From contig NC_069130.1 in the NCBI RefSeq assembly GCF_026914265.1, forward strand, positions 75,809,070 through 75,873,069: a stretch of DNA of 64,000 bases. Reading direction: 5' to 3'. This DNA is from Mya arenaria (lineage: Eukaryota > Mollusca > Bivalvia > Myida > Myidae). Made by a program: the position numbers and the translations under genes. The notes below the pieces were generated by a model. That model did no database searches. It had not been told where the DNA came from and saw nothing but the letters and a program-made list of their open reading frames with translations. Below, one piece after another: positions 23,880 to 37,832 of this stretch. Within the stretch, counting starts at the first letter, position 1, and each line of letters starts with the position of its first letter.

Positions 23880-24532
23880 AGGACCCTGAAGGCCCTGTAT
23901 CGCTCACCTGATCCAATAAAGATCATCAAGAATAACATTCTGATCAAGTTCCATGAACATTTGGTCATAAATATGACCTTTAGATTGTTAACAAGCCTTA
24001 CCTTAAATTTGACCTGTTGACCTAGTTTTTGACCACATGTCACCAAGATTCGAACTTAGCCTAGAGCTAATCAATAAATACATTCTGACAAAGTTTCCTG
24101 AACATAGAGTCATAAATATGACCTCTAGAGTGCTTACAAGCTTTTCCTATGATTTGACCTGGTAGCCTAGTTTTTGACGGCACATGACCCAGATTCGAAC
24201 TTGACCTAGATATTATTAATATTAACAATCTTACCAAGTTTCCTGAAGATATAGTCATAAATGTGACCTCTATTGTTTCAACAAGCATTTCCTTTAATTT
24301 GATCTGGTGACCTAGTTTCTAACCCCAGATGACCCAATATCGAACTCGTTCAAGATTTTATTAAGGGTAACATTCTGACCAAGTTTCATTACGATTGTGC
24401 CCAAATTGTGACCTTTAGAGTGTTAACAGTCAAATTGTTGACGAATGACGACGGCGGACGACTACGACGGACGACGGACATAGGGCGATCACAATAGCTC
24501 ACCTTGAGCACTTCGTGCTTAGGTGAGCTAAA
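23880..24532. mobile_element. Tandem-unit element ending in a hairpin
   Basis: About 3.6 units of about 144 bp carry cattctgaccaagtttcctg, aaatatgacctctag, gacctagtttttgac and agattcgaac. The right end is a GACGAC-rich stretch followed by the hairpin at 24497-24530 (ctcacc, gagcacttcgtgc, ggtgag). Elements of this build are abundant in bivalve genomes as I remember them. It is non-coding and probably a non-autonomous mobile element. Confidence 0.7.
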
Positions 24533-25599
24533 AATGAAAAGGACACATACAAAATACATATTCACATGCAAAATGTTTTGCCATGGTGATATAAATATCA
24601 AAGCCTCGTAAATAAATAAATGTTTTGGTTTCATCATCAAAACATAGAGCGAAAAGGGTAACTTAGGAATGGGTGTACTCAAGATAACGAGATCTCAACA
24701 TACTCAACTTGTCCAAACATTGCAAAATAATAGTACGATATAAGTCCCTTCGTTATATCGAGGTGCAGACTGCGTAGTCCGTTACCATCTAGTACAATCT
24801 ATTGGAGAAGTATACATTTATTAGCATAAATTCGATATCATTGTATATTGAAGTATTATGTGCATTAAGCATTTATTATGTTACATATCATAGCTTTGAC
24901 TCGAATGTATTAACAATATCACCCGGCCCTTTAAGTCACCGTATTATAAATCTTTACAAAGGTTGTGAAGCACTAAATGAAGATGTACATGACCGTGTCG
25001 GCTACTTTATGTGCACAATTTCATCCTGTTGTATGTACATTGCATGAAGTTTGTAACGGCATATAAGGTAGCACGAGGAATATTATATTATATCAATATC
25101 AGTGAGACAAAACGTGAAAATACGCGTACTTGTTGTACTGCAAGTTTTACTCGAGTATGTGTATACGCGTAGATGTACACTTACACATTTACACAAAAAT
25201 ATTCTCATTGTTCAGAATTAAATCTGAATTATAGAACATAAGAAAATTACATGTAAAAGAGACCACTTGGGATGAATGAAATCATACAACATGTTGCTAA
25301 AGCAATTGAGAATCCAATAATATGCGTTTTCTAAAAAATAGTTTTCAGTCTAGACACCATACATAAAAAAAATACTATGTAGCAAAACATTTTTATAAGA
25401 AGTGGTATGATTACGGTGCGTACCATATAGAATAAATGTATAATTACAAAAACATTGAATTATGACTTTAACAATTTAACAAAACTTTACAATATTGGTA
25501 CAATTGATTTTGTAAAAGATGAAACATATGAAATATAATATCCAAAACATACAATAAGGCCGAATGTTTTGGTTATATGTTTTGGTCTTTGATCTCCAT

Positions 25600-26204
25600 T
25601 TACACTGATGCATAATGGTACCCAGGTTGTTCGACAGCAGGTCCCTGTGTCGAAAAGAACTCAATTTCAGCATACTCCGTCGGCGTATTCTTTTTCCATG
25701 ACGGAACTCTGGCGTTGGCTGCCTGTAGGAACTTAACGTCCAATTCAGCGTATTTGAGGCATTCTTCATCCTGTGGGTTCTGGAAATTAAGACATTGCAC
25801 TACGGTTACAATCAGTGAGAATTAGTATTACCGATTACGAATCACATAGGGAAAGGATCTTTGTATTTAAACACGCATGGCGTCACCTTTTGAAGTCTAT
25901 GTTAAATTTTTAATTTTGAAGACAAGAATGTTCGATACCTTACGGAAAATTGCACACCTGCCTTACTGCTTTCAATTATGATGTTCTCCATAAGAGTAAA
26001 ACTTACTGTAGTTTGCTACCCAACACACCTTACTTTTCTGGTCAAGCTACTTTGTACTAATGTTTTGTCATTTGCATTAATTATCTCGCAAGGTGAAGTG
26101 AGTTACCTGCGTTTCAATCCTCTGTGTGGCCGCCTGCCTATGCACGACAGCATACTGGACTCCTTCTGTTGCTATATGTAGCACTCCATTGTCCGATGAG
26201 GTGT
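25600..26204 (-). CDS. Gene C tail exons encoding ITIM and ITSM motifs
   Basis: The exon at 26204-26107 encodes residues ending in IETQ and contains VQYAVV. The exon at 25779-25600 opens with NPQDEE, contains LKYAEL then TEYAEI 26 residues later, and stops at TAA 25602-25600. The ITIM-then-ITSM order is the arrangement seen in vertebrate PD-1 and several SLAM or Siglec relatives. No paralogue in this window has these exons. Confidence 0.85.
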
Positions 26205-29200
26205 CTGTTTTTGAGGTAATCATTAATGGCTATTATTTATAAAATCACATTTGGAAGGAAATAGTATATTCTGTTATTGCATAGAGAACCTGAACAAATA
26301 GAATAAAGCCGGATAAGATTCCGAATTACTGTCTTTGCATTTGTAAATGGCTTTAATAACTATTTTATAAAATTCAATAAATTTGTTAACTTGATACCAA
26401 ATATTTACTTAATATTTACCCAGTGCCATTAAACCGGGTTAATGTTTAAACCTTTTGCTACTGAGCTTGTTTCCGTAGCTTTTCGCATAAATATTGATCC
26501 AAAGCTAGAATTAACAGGAAACAAATTATATTGAAAGCGTTATATTGTTAAAGTGTTTTCGCTTTCTTTATCTATTTTTTTTTTGGTTACATAAACAAAA
26601 TGTTGATAATTGTATCAAATGAAATACCATTCGAAGGTAGATTTAAAGAGTATTCATGGATTTTTAATTTTAATAAGTTTATATGACTAATTTGAATATT
26701 TCATTATTAAGATGTTTTGATACTTTATGTTTGTTCTGAAAGGCCTAGTAAAGTATCTTACAGGATAAATCAAAAATGTAAATGGCACTTGCTTAACAAA
26801 AATTAAAATAAATCAAAGGAACACATTTTATATTTTCACCTAGGTACATGATTGAATTGTTAAAGAACGTGTTAAGAACTTATACAGGAACGTATAGGCA
26901 AACTTAAAGATAAAAACTTACCACTGTGATTTTCAACACTGAAATAAGAACGCAACAATTATATATCTTTTTAATACATATAATAATATGGCTTTGATAA
27001 GTTCAAATACCGTCAAACGAAACTCTGTCTTATCGGAAAGACTTTGCTAAATACGTTTCATTATATATCAACGATTGAAATATATCCAACTTTGCAACAT
27101 TCAATAGATATTTGAGATTCTCAATCACTAAATCACTAAATCAAATTCATACATTTCTACTGTGTCAGTTGTGTTGACCTTCAGCCGTTTCAGATATATC
27201 CATCCTAAAAATAATATATTTTCATATAATCAACATATAGTGTGGGTTTTTTTTCAAGTGTCTTTGTAGATATAATAAATAGTTTGTGATAGTTGAATAA
27301 TTTGAAAGTATTATAAAAATGTATGCCCATTCTAAACACTTACGTCTAAACGTACAAATCATTTATGGACCGTTTCAAAACTACACACCCTGACTCTCCT
27401 GCAGAAAATTAAATTGCATGCGGTATAATATTGTAGAAGATGAGAGTATTCAGGAAATATAATCCTTACTTCCAATAACAAACAGGATGCAGAGTCCACA
27501 TATAACACCTGCTCCGATAAGTACATTGATGACAGGAAATCGGAATGTATGAATGTCAGTTTCGTAGGATTGACTTCCTGCAATGATCGTATTTTTTAAA
27601 TAAAATTGTTATATCATAATCAACAAACATAAAATGCATTTCATCCACTAAAAATATAACCAATATTTCAGCTGTTAATTACGAACCATCTGTTCTTGCG
27701 CTTATAACGGTCAAGGAATTTTTCAAAAGCTCGTTTGTTTTCCAAGCGTTGCAAGTGTATGTATTTTCGCCATCTCTCGCATAATAAAGTATTAACAGGC
27801 ATTCATCTGTTTTGTTACAAGTCTTCATAACAGTGCTATTCTCATCTTTCCACGAAAGCGTCCATCGTCCTTTAGCATCGCTGTCATCAACATAGCATTT
27901 GACGGTCACTGTAATATCCGGATATAAATTAACAGGTGATGTCGTGTTCAAATTCATAGTCGGGTCACCTAAAATGTATAAAATGTTGAGAAAGTAACTA
28001 AGTAAAATGAATACACAGTTAAGATATATCACTTATTATACATTTTCAGATGGCTTTTATCGTATTCATGTGGAAAAACCACCTTGAATGAAAGTATGTA
28101 TCTTCCAATAATACAGACATTCACCAATGGGTTTAATTTATTATGCATTACCTCGTTTAACATTACTAACCTTTACCATTACGCGTGTGTTACACAATCT
28201 TCACGCTCTTAAACTTACATTTCATATTAATGTGTTTGCAGACTGACACATCTTTAATACCAATATTATATTTTATTTTCCTGGAGCAGCACATTTCTTT
28301 TCCATTCCACGTTTTGTCAGCCTTTGTCACCTTTGCTAAACTTGTGAACGTATGAGATGATCTATTAAATGAATCGGTTTGTTGAGCATCAGCCAGTAAT
28401 ACTTCGTCAACGTGTATTACTATTTCCGGAGCGGGGATAGCATTGCGCACTTCACATATTGTTGTCGAACTTTCTCCATCAAGGAATTCAGGAAGTGTTA
28501 GGATAGGCGGGTTACCTTTCTCTAGAATTGAAAAACAAAAAATTAAAAGCTAATTATACTGTGTCAACGTGAAGTTCCATTGCCGGAGCTTGAAAAACAT
28601 TGCAAACTTCACGTATTGTTGTCGTCCTTTCTCAATCAATGAATTCAGGAACGATGAGCACGGGCAGGTTACCCTCATCTGGAATTGAAACACAATAATT
28701 AATTAGCTAGTAATACTTTGTCAACGTGTATTCCTATTGCCAGAGCTTAGATAGCATTGCGCACTTTACATATTGTTGTCGAACTTTCTCAATCAAGGAA
28801 CTCAGCAACTATAAGCACGGGCGGATTACCTTCTTCTGGAATTGAAACACAATAATTAATCAGCTAGTAATACTTTGTCAACGTGTATTTCTATTGCGGA
28901 GCTTGGATAACATTGCGCACTTTACATATTGTTGTCCTACGTTCTTCATCAATGAATTCAGGACTATTAGCACGGGCAAGTAACCTTTCCCTGGAAATGA
29001 AACACAATAATTTAACAGCATTCAATATTATACAAGATCTAATGATTTTAACCTCTACAAAATAACACATCATAGCTTGTCATTATGTGCATCCTATTTG
29101 CTTACCCACGTTACAGAGAATGCCGCGCACTTCGTAGGGTGTTTCAAGGGCTACATTAGAAACCTGGCATGTCACATTCCGTCTTGACAGTCCATCCATA

Positions 29201-31053
29201 TGTTGATGAACGTTAAGAAATCGGTACAATCCTTTCTTCCGTTCGCCTTCGGCAAGAACAAATGAATCATTACCCAGTAAAAGTACTACTTGTACGGGTT
29301 CTGTTCCATTGTTTGTTTTGCAATAAATATCGGAGCCAACATAAACATAAATACATTCGGTTGTGTTAAAGTCAGTGGAAGTTGGACCATCAATTACTGG
29401 GTAACTCGGTCGCTCTTCAAAAAACAAAAAAAAAATTTTTAAATCATTTGTAATACCATTTAACCATTCAAAATGTAAATCTAAACTGATGGTTTATCAC
29501 ATTGCTGTCCAATTATTAATTATCTGGAATCATCAATTATCAACTTATATAACCCATTTTTATTCAAAGCTGAACAAAGCTGATGTACCGAAAACAAAGA
29601 AAAAACAGTATATAAGGGTCAGAACATTCGATGAAGTAACAGCAAGGTACCTGGTGTATGAAGCTGCACAGAATTCGAGTAGCTATCTGAGTTGCACTTT
29701 ATAATATACGTTCCTTCATCTTTTTCTCCAAAGCTAAATATAGTCAATATGTATAAATAATCAGAAACTTTTTTCTCTTCGTAAGACCCTGCTCGTGGCT
29801 CTATGTCCGTGACGCTGTTTTTCCATGTTCGTCCCGTGTTTGTTTGGTGCTGTATGGAATAGTCAGACGGAAAATATCCAAGTTCAACGCCGGTGCCGCG
29901 AACAACCGGGCTTAGAATCTTGAGAGCTCCACATGTTCCAACAATATCTGTTAATTATTACTTATATATTAACGTAAATGTCAGAAAAAAGTGATATTTT
30001 TATTTGTGATTGCCCAGGGCCCATAACTACAAACAACTCTGGAAAGTGGATATTAAAACTTTCGAATTGTCAGATTTAAACAATGAATTAACAGAATAAA
30101 TTATTTGTAAAAGAATTTAAATCAATTTGCGTAAACTGTTTAATTAGTACTTTTCATATTTTTAGCTTATTATAATTTAAGAGTTTCTTTTATTCAAATA
30201 AAAAAGAAAAGACAGAAAAACAGGTGTTAGTGAATACAGGCCCAGAAAAAATATGAGTACACGTGAAACTACATCGATAGGCACAGTGGCAAACAACCTA
30301 CCATAAAAGTATAAGAAGAATTTAAAAAATAAAAACCCGTATGGCAAACAAGGAGGAAACAAAAACACACATACTTTATATCATAAATTTTAACATTTGG
30401 GTTGCTTCCTTAAAACAGTTTTACCTTTCAGATGTAAAGGTACAAAGCGTGTTCTAATCATTTCGTTTGTTGAACATCCGGCGTAGAATTCAGATTTGTT
30501 GTACTCAATTGAAGCCCTCCATTTTAAAAAGAATGACCCATCCTCCGAATATGTTGTAGCATTTTGCCCATGCATTGTTTGTAATTGTGTACCACCTTCC
30601 ATTATGTACCTCCATTCTACCTGACATCTCCAAGGGTAGAGCGGTGTCGCTTTCAGTGTTACCTCCCTGTTCACAAAGGCGGGTCCTACCATTGATATAG
30701 TTCCATACTGGTTCTCGGCTGCACAGACGTAGTCAACAAGAGCTGATTTAGAAGTAGCACATAAATTACAAATACACATGTCACACTCAATAACGGGTAA
30801 AACTGTAAATACTATAATTAAGTATTATTATGAAAAATCATATAGTTAATTAACAAGTTGGACACTATAAGGCTAAAGCAATTAAGCATCCGAAATTATC
30901 TGAACATTCATAAACGTAGGAATCTAAAATAAAAACGAAATATAAAAATAAAATAAACGTTACATTGCTTTTTCTATTTATTTTAGCATTAACATTAATT
31001 TACATACAAGAAATAGTACGAAGTTGAAGTAGTAGTAGTAGAAGTATTAGTTT

Positions 31054-31103
<50 letters not shown>

Positions 31104-31505
31104 AAGTCTGTGTGGCTAATAAGTTAATTTCGGTACTTGTTCGCCATGCGGAGTTATGTTGGCCTACTGTCATACTCTGTCAGCAAGACGCCTTTATCAC
31201 AAATCATGTCTCTGTTATAAAAAGAAATACGGCCTTTCATCCCTTACACCTTAAAATGTTAGTTCCCAGAATTATCCACTGCGCAATGCATCTAAAATAA
31301 GAACGTTTATGTCACTGATTTTTACTTTTAGTAGTAGTAGCAGCAACAGCAGCAGCAGCAGTTTGAGTAGTAGTAGTAGTAGTAGTAGTATTAGAAGTTT
31401 TTGGGTAATTTGAGAATTAATATTATTAACAGGGTTTTACTTATGCAACATACCTGAAGCAAGTACGGCAAGTTGAGCACATATAAACATCCATTGTCGT
31501 GGCAT
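25600..31505 (-). CDS. Gene C: five-Ig inhibitory-type receptor with ITIM/ITSM tail (671 aa)
   Basis: Eleven exons join in agreeing phases without a stop: 31505-31454, 30742-30425, 29947-29651, 29414-29106, 28521-28219, 27968-27687, 27577-27470, 27204-27153, 26938-26922, 26204-26107, 25779-25600. Signal peptide: MPRQWMFICAQLAVLAS. Ig-like domains lie at residues 18-123, 124-222, 223-325, 326-426 and 427-520. The last (VTVKC, WKDEN, TYTCN) is a clear Ig fold, and B's Ig5 is missing. Transmembrane segment about 534-555. Tail: VQYAVV (Tyr597) and LKYAEL (Tyr622) fit the ITIM consensus, TEYAEI (Tyr648) fits the ITSM consensus TxYxxV/I, and HYASV (Tyr668) ends the protein. In vertebrates such motifs recruit SHP-1, SHP-2 or SH2D1A-type proteins. 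An inhibitory role here is inference. The 17-bp and 52-bp tail exons are supported mainly by phase agreement. The Ig3 acceptor (GAAG) is weak. Confidence 0.82.
28563..28995 (-). repeat. Three tandem partial copies of the Ig4 exon in gene C intron
   Basis: Starting at 28990, 28835 and 28678, three about 158-bp units each repeat the Ig4 acceptor (tttcaattccag) and the first about 115 bp of that exon (PEFIDxE, IREVxNxIxAP), stopping near the codons for HVD. They contain stops and have no donor. The intact Ig4 exon follows at 28521. Gene E has one such unit at about 52034-51919, so at least one copy is ancestral and C has added more. Confidence 0.8.
31020..31392. repeat. GTA trinucleotide runs in gene C intron 1
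   Basis: Runs at 31024-31102 and 31328-31391 of GTA/AGT with a few GCA units. The same intron of gene E holds a run of about 870 bp. Confidence 0.9.
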
Positions 31506-34500
31506 ATTTCCGCAAAATAATGTATTTATTAATACGAGTGTTGCTGTTTTGTTGTATTCATTTGCAATTTTGTTACACTTGCTACTTATCCTTTTAGAAA
31601 CAGACCATCCATATAATTTCCATAAGGAAGTTATGTGTTGTTCGCAGTTTCTGTCAACAATTGTTGACAATTGTTTAACTTGCGTACCGGAAACGCTTAA
31701 GTCATTCTTTGGACTTGACAATGATGTGAACTGATGTTACATTATTGTTAAGGAAAAAATGTTTCATCTTAAGACAGACGTTATATTCTTTATTCTTATA
31801 ATCTATCATAAAAGAGAAATGAAATAGGTCTAAAACTGTTCTTGAATGTTGCATCATTAAGTTGCTCAAACCGCAATCGAAGTCACGAGTGAAGATATAG
31901 TTTTTCAATGATCACGATTGAAATGAAATACGATCTCTGAAATTAACCAATGTTCGGTTCAGTTTACCGTTTCCTGTACGAAATTTATTGGCTAGATTAA
32001 GAACCTCTTGTCATAAACTTTTTCATCGAATAAAATTTCGTTTGTTCGTTCGTTTTATACTGACTTTCGGAGTTGTATTGGTATTATTATTTATTTCTCT
32101 AAATACACCCTTTTAGAAACGCACGTTTGCTACGCTGCTACCCATGGAAAACCCTCACGTAGTTTTGATTGCTGATGCTGTAGCTATGATTTTGGGGAAG
32201 TTTATCAAGACTGTTTTAAAGTTTATTATATACTCATGTTTCAGAGCAAACGTTTTATGAAGATCCATCAATGAACTTTTATTAATGTATCTTTGTTCTA
32301 AATAATAACAGTAAATGCACGATTGTTGTTTTGTTTTAAATTAAAATTGAACTGCCATTTATAAATGACCAAATTACATTGGTCGCCATTTTTGAAGGAA
32401 CATTTGAAAGGTCGGACGTGTAGCATAAAAATGTGAATTAACCTTGGATTTAAAACATTTTAAAACAAGTTTAAGAGTTTGTTTCATGATACATGGGTAT
32501 TCAATCACCTTTCACTCTCTGGAATCAGTTTGATTCGATTGAAGACGGTGCGTTTTCCTGGGAAGACCAGACTTGTTTTTTTTAACAAATTTAAGGCTTG
32601 GTATAGTAAACAAAACATCAGTCATTTTTTTGTGAAGTTCATTTTACAAAGTAAAACATTTTAAAAAGATATTTGATTAATGATAAAACTGTACATTTAG
32701 CTTGAAAAAAGGACAATTGTTTTTTTAATAAACGGTTATGTTTATTTTCATAAACATTTTAATATAAACATATTTTTACTATCAAAACACTATTTTGGCT
32801 AAATTTACTGGTTTAAATGTGAGGAGTTTAGTTTTGATCAAGGGGAAGCAACTACAATTGATTTAAAAGTAGTTCTTATAGTTGAAAGTTTTACTTTGCA
32901 GTTTAGTTTAATTTAGTTTGCAGTAATAATCACTGTTGTTATTCACTGATAACACTCTATATTTCATCGTAAAGCATGGCAGAATACATGGAAAACAAAA
33001 AATCAAAATACATCAGTATTTTCTTTCAAGCGACAATTCAGGTATCCGATGTAAAATGGGCGTGTCGTTTCAACGAGTCAGTGGTAACAATGATTAATTT
33101 TAATGCCACGTGACCCAATACATTTTTGCTACCATTTTAAGGGCAAAAAACGCTTGTTTGTTACATTTTTTCTCTTCTCTTGTAAACGAACTCAAAATAT
33201 TATGGGGTCGCCAGGTTTCCAAAATCCCAAAAATCGTACATTGAATACCTTGAGTATTTTTGAAGGTTATTTGACAGACTCAGACTGTTTTTATGTAGCG
33301 ATGTACATACAAAATGCGCGTGCATATTATGCTCAAAAGCTTCTACTCTATGTCACCAGTCAACTGCTTAGTCAAGAAGGAACTACACCTGTGTCCCGTC
33401 TCTTTGGTCGTTGTATACAATTTAAGGGTGGAATTTCATGTTCTAAAGGCTCTGACTAAGATGTAGTTGACTTGGAGTAGATCTTTTAACATACAAAAGC
33501 CCACTAAGTTTATTTACAACTATGGTAAAATCTTCAATTTCGGCTTTGCTGTTTTAATTTAAAAATGATGTATTTTTGTGTTTTTCGAAGACATATCCAT
33601 ACCATATCAAATATGTTTTTGTAAGTGATTAGTAAATATCATTTCACCTACATATTAGGGTAGGTAGGAGTTCATATTTGCAAAATATGAAATAAACGAG
33701 TAATGATAAAACATTCAATAAGCATCCAAATGATGAACACGATGAATATTCTTATGCAGTTGTGAAATCCTTCGCATCATACATATATAATCTTCTAAAT
33801 TATATCTTACTCTACCACTTATTTGTATAAGAAAACTTATCCGGAGAGAAACAGTATAAGCTCTGCTTTCGTTGTTAACCTGTTTGGTTTCTTGGCTTGT
33901 CGCAAGCTCCAACATCGGTAACTTCCCTTTGCTGGCATCACGCATATCACGTGATGATGATAAGGAGGAGGATGATGATGATGAGGATGGGAAGAGGTGG
34001 AGGAGGATGAGGATCAAAAGCACATGAGAACATTTATTTTATAATAAGATTTTGTATGAAAACAATTTGTATACATGTATACACGTATTTATGCAACGTT
34101 TTATTGGGTTTTCATTCAATAGCACTGTTTTCCAAGTTAAGATATGTTATATTCAAATATTTGTTTTGATGTTTTTTACTTATTTTTATATAAAGAAAGA
34201 CATAACACATATTAAATAAATTGGAGAAATGTAAAATTCATGATACTTAATGAACCAATTAATACAACAAAATACAAACGCTTAAACTGCATGTGTATAA
34301 ATCTTTATGAATTCTGTCTGCTTGGACATCTTTTTTCAGTGTGACTTTCTGTATGCTCCGCTGTCATGATTTCTTCATGAATAACCCCTAAAAAGAACCA
34401 GCTAAAACGATATTGGCCAAATTGTTAAATAATGTAATCGCTGACGGACAACTATTGACTGATCAAGCAATATTTACACCTCAACTTCAATTCCTTAAAT

Positions 34501-35105
34501 GAACAGTTTCCGGTTACAGTCGGGTCGTTCTATTTACAGAATGGGTACAAAAGGATTACTGAAAAGTATTCTTAACAAAGGAAATAAAGCATTTTTTTAA
34601 CAATTCTTGAATGAAATAATGAACAATTGGTGTAAATATAAAGAATGAAATGTGGGGGCGATGTCGGACACCACACACTTTCACGAGCCCAATTGCGTTA
34701 ATACCCCGATAATGACATCAATCCCGCAATTCATTCCTTAAATCAACATGGGGAACTTATAATACAATGCCAATGGAAACTACAGAGAAAAGCCCAATCG
34801 CAAACGCACTGATCATTCCTGTCGAAAATAGCTGGATTTCAAGCTTTTGCTTTATAAGTTTTGCAAAATAGCATTCCGACGTAGCATTTATCTAAAAAAT
34901 ATATTGTGTTATAGAAAATCAAAGTTAATGTTAATTTGTAAAATATGATCGAAATCATTTAAAACAATGAAAACAATTAGAAAAAAAAGGCCATCTGAAG
35001 GAGCATTGTAAAAAAGAAAAATCTGAACTGCTTTGGAAAAACAAAACCCCTAATCAAACTCTGGTAAATACCGCACTGTAATGTTTCATTTATAATAATG
35101 AAGTT

Positions 35106-35136
<31 letters not shown>

Positions 35137-37300
35137 TCAATATTCGTCCTGCCAAGCCATTGAAGCAGTTTGAAGAAAAGTGACATAAAACTCATTAAGT
35201 TAGATTTTGTGGCTTTCAAATGAAAACATAATAGAAATGTAGCAAACATGTTTATCAGTTAATGTCAGCTAAATACAGCTTTCCATGAAATATCTTTAGG
35301 CTAACTTGTTATTTAACTTGTCGACACTTACAATATTCCCAAGGGATCCCGAAGGGACATCACCAGCTGTAATCAAGTGGCCCTTCTTGATGTCAGGTGA
35401 ATTTACGTTTTGTTTTATGTGTTTTAATGAGCTTTAATATACCTTAAAATAATTTACATGACGTTGTATGTGGTAGAAGGGCTCTTAAAGTATTCAGCGT
35501 CAGTAAGAAACCACACGAGGCAAATAGTCGAATATTAATCTTTTTATAACTGTAACAACTTTAAGTTAACAGGCATGGAAAAATACAATGCAACAAGTGT
35601 TTACTTCATTGCATGGTCTGCGGTGTAAGGGAGATAATTATGTACTGGCGCTATTTCTTCTCTTTTAAGGAAAATAATAATTTCAAAAACAGACAAATTA
35701 GTAGGACTGTTTTGGGCACTATATCAAGTCTTAGTAAATACAAAAACAACATCTATAATCCGAAATCAGTATGGTAATTCGGCAAAAAAATGCAGAAAAA
35801 AAAAATAATCACAATACAATCACTTTTAACAAGTGACTTCAGCTGTTAAATGAATAGAAAGAACGCATTATTTATACGCATGATACAATAAAATGAAATA
35901 AATATGTTTTGAGGATAAGTTTCTCTCGCTACAAAAGTAACCAAAAGGCATTAATAAGTGTAAATCCTGACCAAAAGTCTCAGTTCTAATAAAACCCAGT
36001 GTATGTTAAGCTAATTTCACAGTACAAAATCAGAAAGATATGTAGGGTGCCTTCTTGGGCGTTTAGGTCTAGACATGATATCAGAACCAAATAGGGGTTT
36101 ATCTTTTTCATGTGGAGATGATTGCGGTTCGTCAACTTCAGATGGTTGTAGTATATTAGGCTGACTAATGACGATTGGAACTAGACCTGCAGAATAAGGC
36201 GGACGTTCGGGGTTAGTCAACCTTGTTCGAATTTCAGCCGGCGCTGCTGGTTGGGAGTCACAGCACTGCGGTTCACACTCGAAGACCGACTCATTATCAG
36301 AATCTGCATGAATTATTTGTCGATCCGTAGATTGATATCACTCGGTAATGGGTAACACTCACTTTGCTTCATTTTATAAGAACTAGCGTGGATTTGATTT
36401 CCGAAGAATTGGTTAATAAAACACCACTCCATATCACACGATACAACGAGATATCTGTTTCAAACCTTAAGTTTGCTTTTGTCGGAATAAAGATACACTA
36501 GGTCAGCGACACGAACGTAATCCGACTGGCTTGTAGATTCTCCAGTCCGCTTTTATTTTTCACTATATGCATGATTTTTGTTGTTTAAGAATGATGTCCT
36601 GATCTGAAACTGGTATTTGGTCGTGCGTTAACTGAGATCTATGTGTTTACAGCTCCCGCAAGGAGAGACCTGATTTACGTAAACGCGAGTTGAGCCAAGC
36701 AACATAGATAGATAAACCTAAATTTGAGACATGATCCCCACCTGGTTTAAACTAAACAAGTTCACTTTCAAGTTCTTGTACAGCTTTCTCAGCAACTGGA
36801 TGTTTGTTGACATTCTTTGTGCGTCATATTTCAAGCACAGTGTTAAGTCTTTAAAACGTGTCATCGAACGTAAAGCCACAAAATTATATTATTTTTATTT
36901 TAAGCGAGAATCAAGAGCATTTCCTATTGATATCAAATTTCCTGAAAAGCGAATCTGTTAAAATCTAAAAGAATCAAACGTGGCGTATATATTTAACATG
37001 CGGTAGAAGACACATATTAAAATAAATATTTAAATAAGTCAGCAGCCGTGTACAACTACCTAACTCTTACACTAACATATATATTTTATGACAATATAAA
37101 ATTAGTCTTGTACGTTGATTATTAAACGACATTTAAAATTAAATCAGAGTCAACCATCGCCAAATTAAGGTGACCGACAATGCACAACTCGTTTCGAAAA
37201 CAGATATCCCCGCCATTAATCATCGATAATATCATATGCATAAAGGTCATCATAATGTCAGTATTGTCTGTTAATATTAATATAAGAATGAAATTGTATT
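31506..37300. other. C-D head-to-head spacer, left part
   Basis: About 31506-31930 matches 55053-55435 upstream of E. The rest (31930-37300) has no counterpart there. It holds a retroelement fossil at 36017-36310, a purine-rich stretch at 33955-34020 and a TA run at 35105-35130. A 118-codon plus-strand open frame at 33103-33459 has no recognisable motif, so I do not call it a gene. Confidence 0.55.
36017..36310 (-). mobile_element. Fossil of an LTR-retroelement polyprotein C-terminus
   Basis: The minus strand encodes a Pro/Ser-rich stretch ending in RPKRPRRHPTYLSDFVL, typical of the extreme C-terminus of Gypsy-type Pol proteins after the integrase. No other parts of the element and no clear terminal repeats are recognised nearby. 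I treat it as an old, broken fragment. Confidence 0.55.
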
Positions 37301-37307
37301 TCTTTCA

Positions 37308-37830
37308 GTGAAATATTCAAGGAATGTAACCCACATACGTAATAAGACCTTTATTCCGTTTGAGATCTTAAAATGTACTCATATGAGGAACAATGTATAG
37401 GTATTTCTGTATTTATGGTCGATTAAACATTAAGAATTAATGCAAACAAACTAAAATTCACTAAAGCTTTTCCGCTGTCAAAAAGACTCTCAGAGATAAA
37501 AATGTAACTTTGGCATGCGTTAAAAGTTACAGAGATATTATCTATCTGCACGCTAGTTATTGAACGATCAAGCTCCGCCGTCTTGTAACGATCCGATATG
37601 GGGCTTAATGTATAGACGAAAGCAAAGGAAATTCTGTCAAACGAGGTACAACTAATTTGATAGCGGTTTGACTGTACTCCCAAAGTGTGTTCGAAGCATT
37701 TTATTTCATTACAATAGGGTTCTTGCCCAAAGTTGTTTTATATCCATCAGTAAAATATCCAAAAGGCCTAGAGCATTGTATTTAAAAAAATGCCATCGGA
37801 AAGTAACTTTTCAAAATCGCTTTCCGAAGT
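37308..37830 (+). repeat. Duplicated upstream block of gene D, left part
   Basis: It matches the flank of gene A at about 3510-4310 (acccacatacgtaataagac, cgtcttgtaacgatccgat, tatggggcttaatgtataga) and 55440-55930. It contains one copy of the GCACGCTAG hairpin unit that is triplicated at 55440-55690. Confidence 0.75.
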
Positions 37831-37832
37831 TA

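Larger units (their letters stand above)
21865..25599. other. Spacer between B and C
   Basis: No gene is recognised. A GTT-rich stretch at 22760-22815, a spaced direct repeat at 23300-23660 and a tandem-unit element at 23880-24532 are listed separately. Short open frames here have no recognisable domain. Confidence 0.6.

Noticed and set aside
33103-33459. 118-codon plus-strand frame
   Set aside because: Ordinary length for chance in this composition, with no motif, no splice context and no paralogue in the window.
33715-34023. 102-codon minus-strand frame beginning in a Ser-rich run
   Set aside because: The start is a purine-rich simple repeat, and the remainder resembles no known domain.
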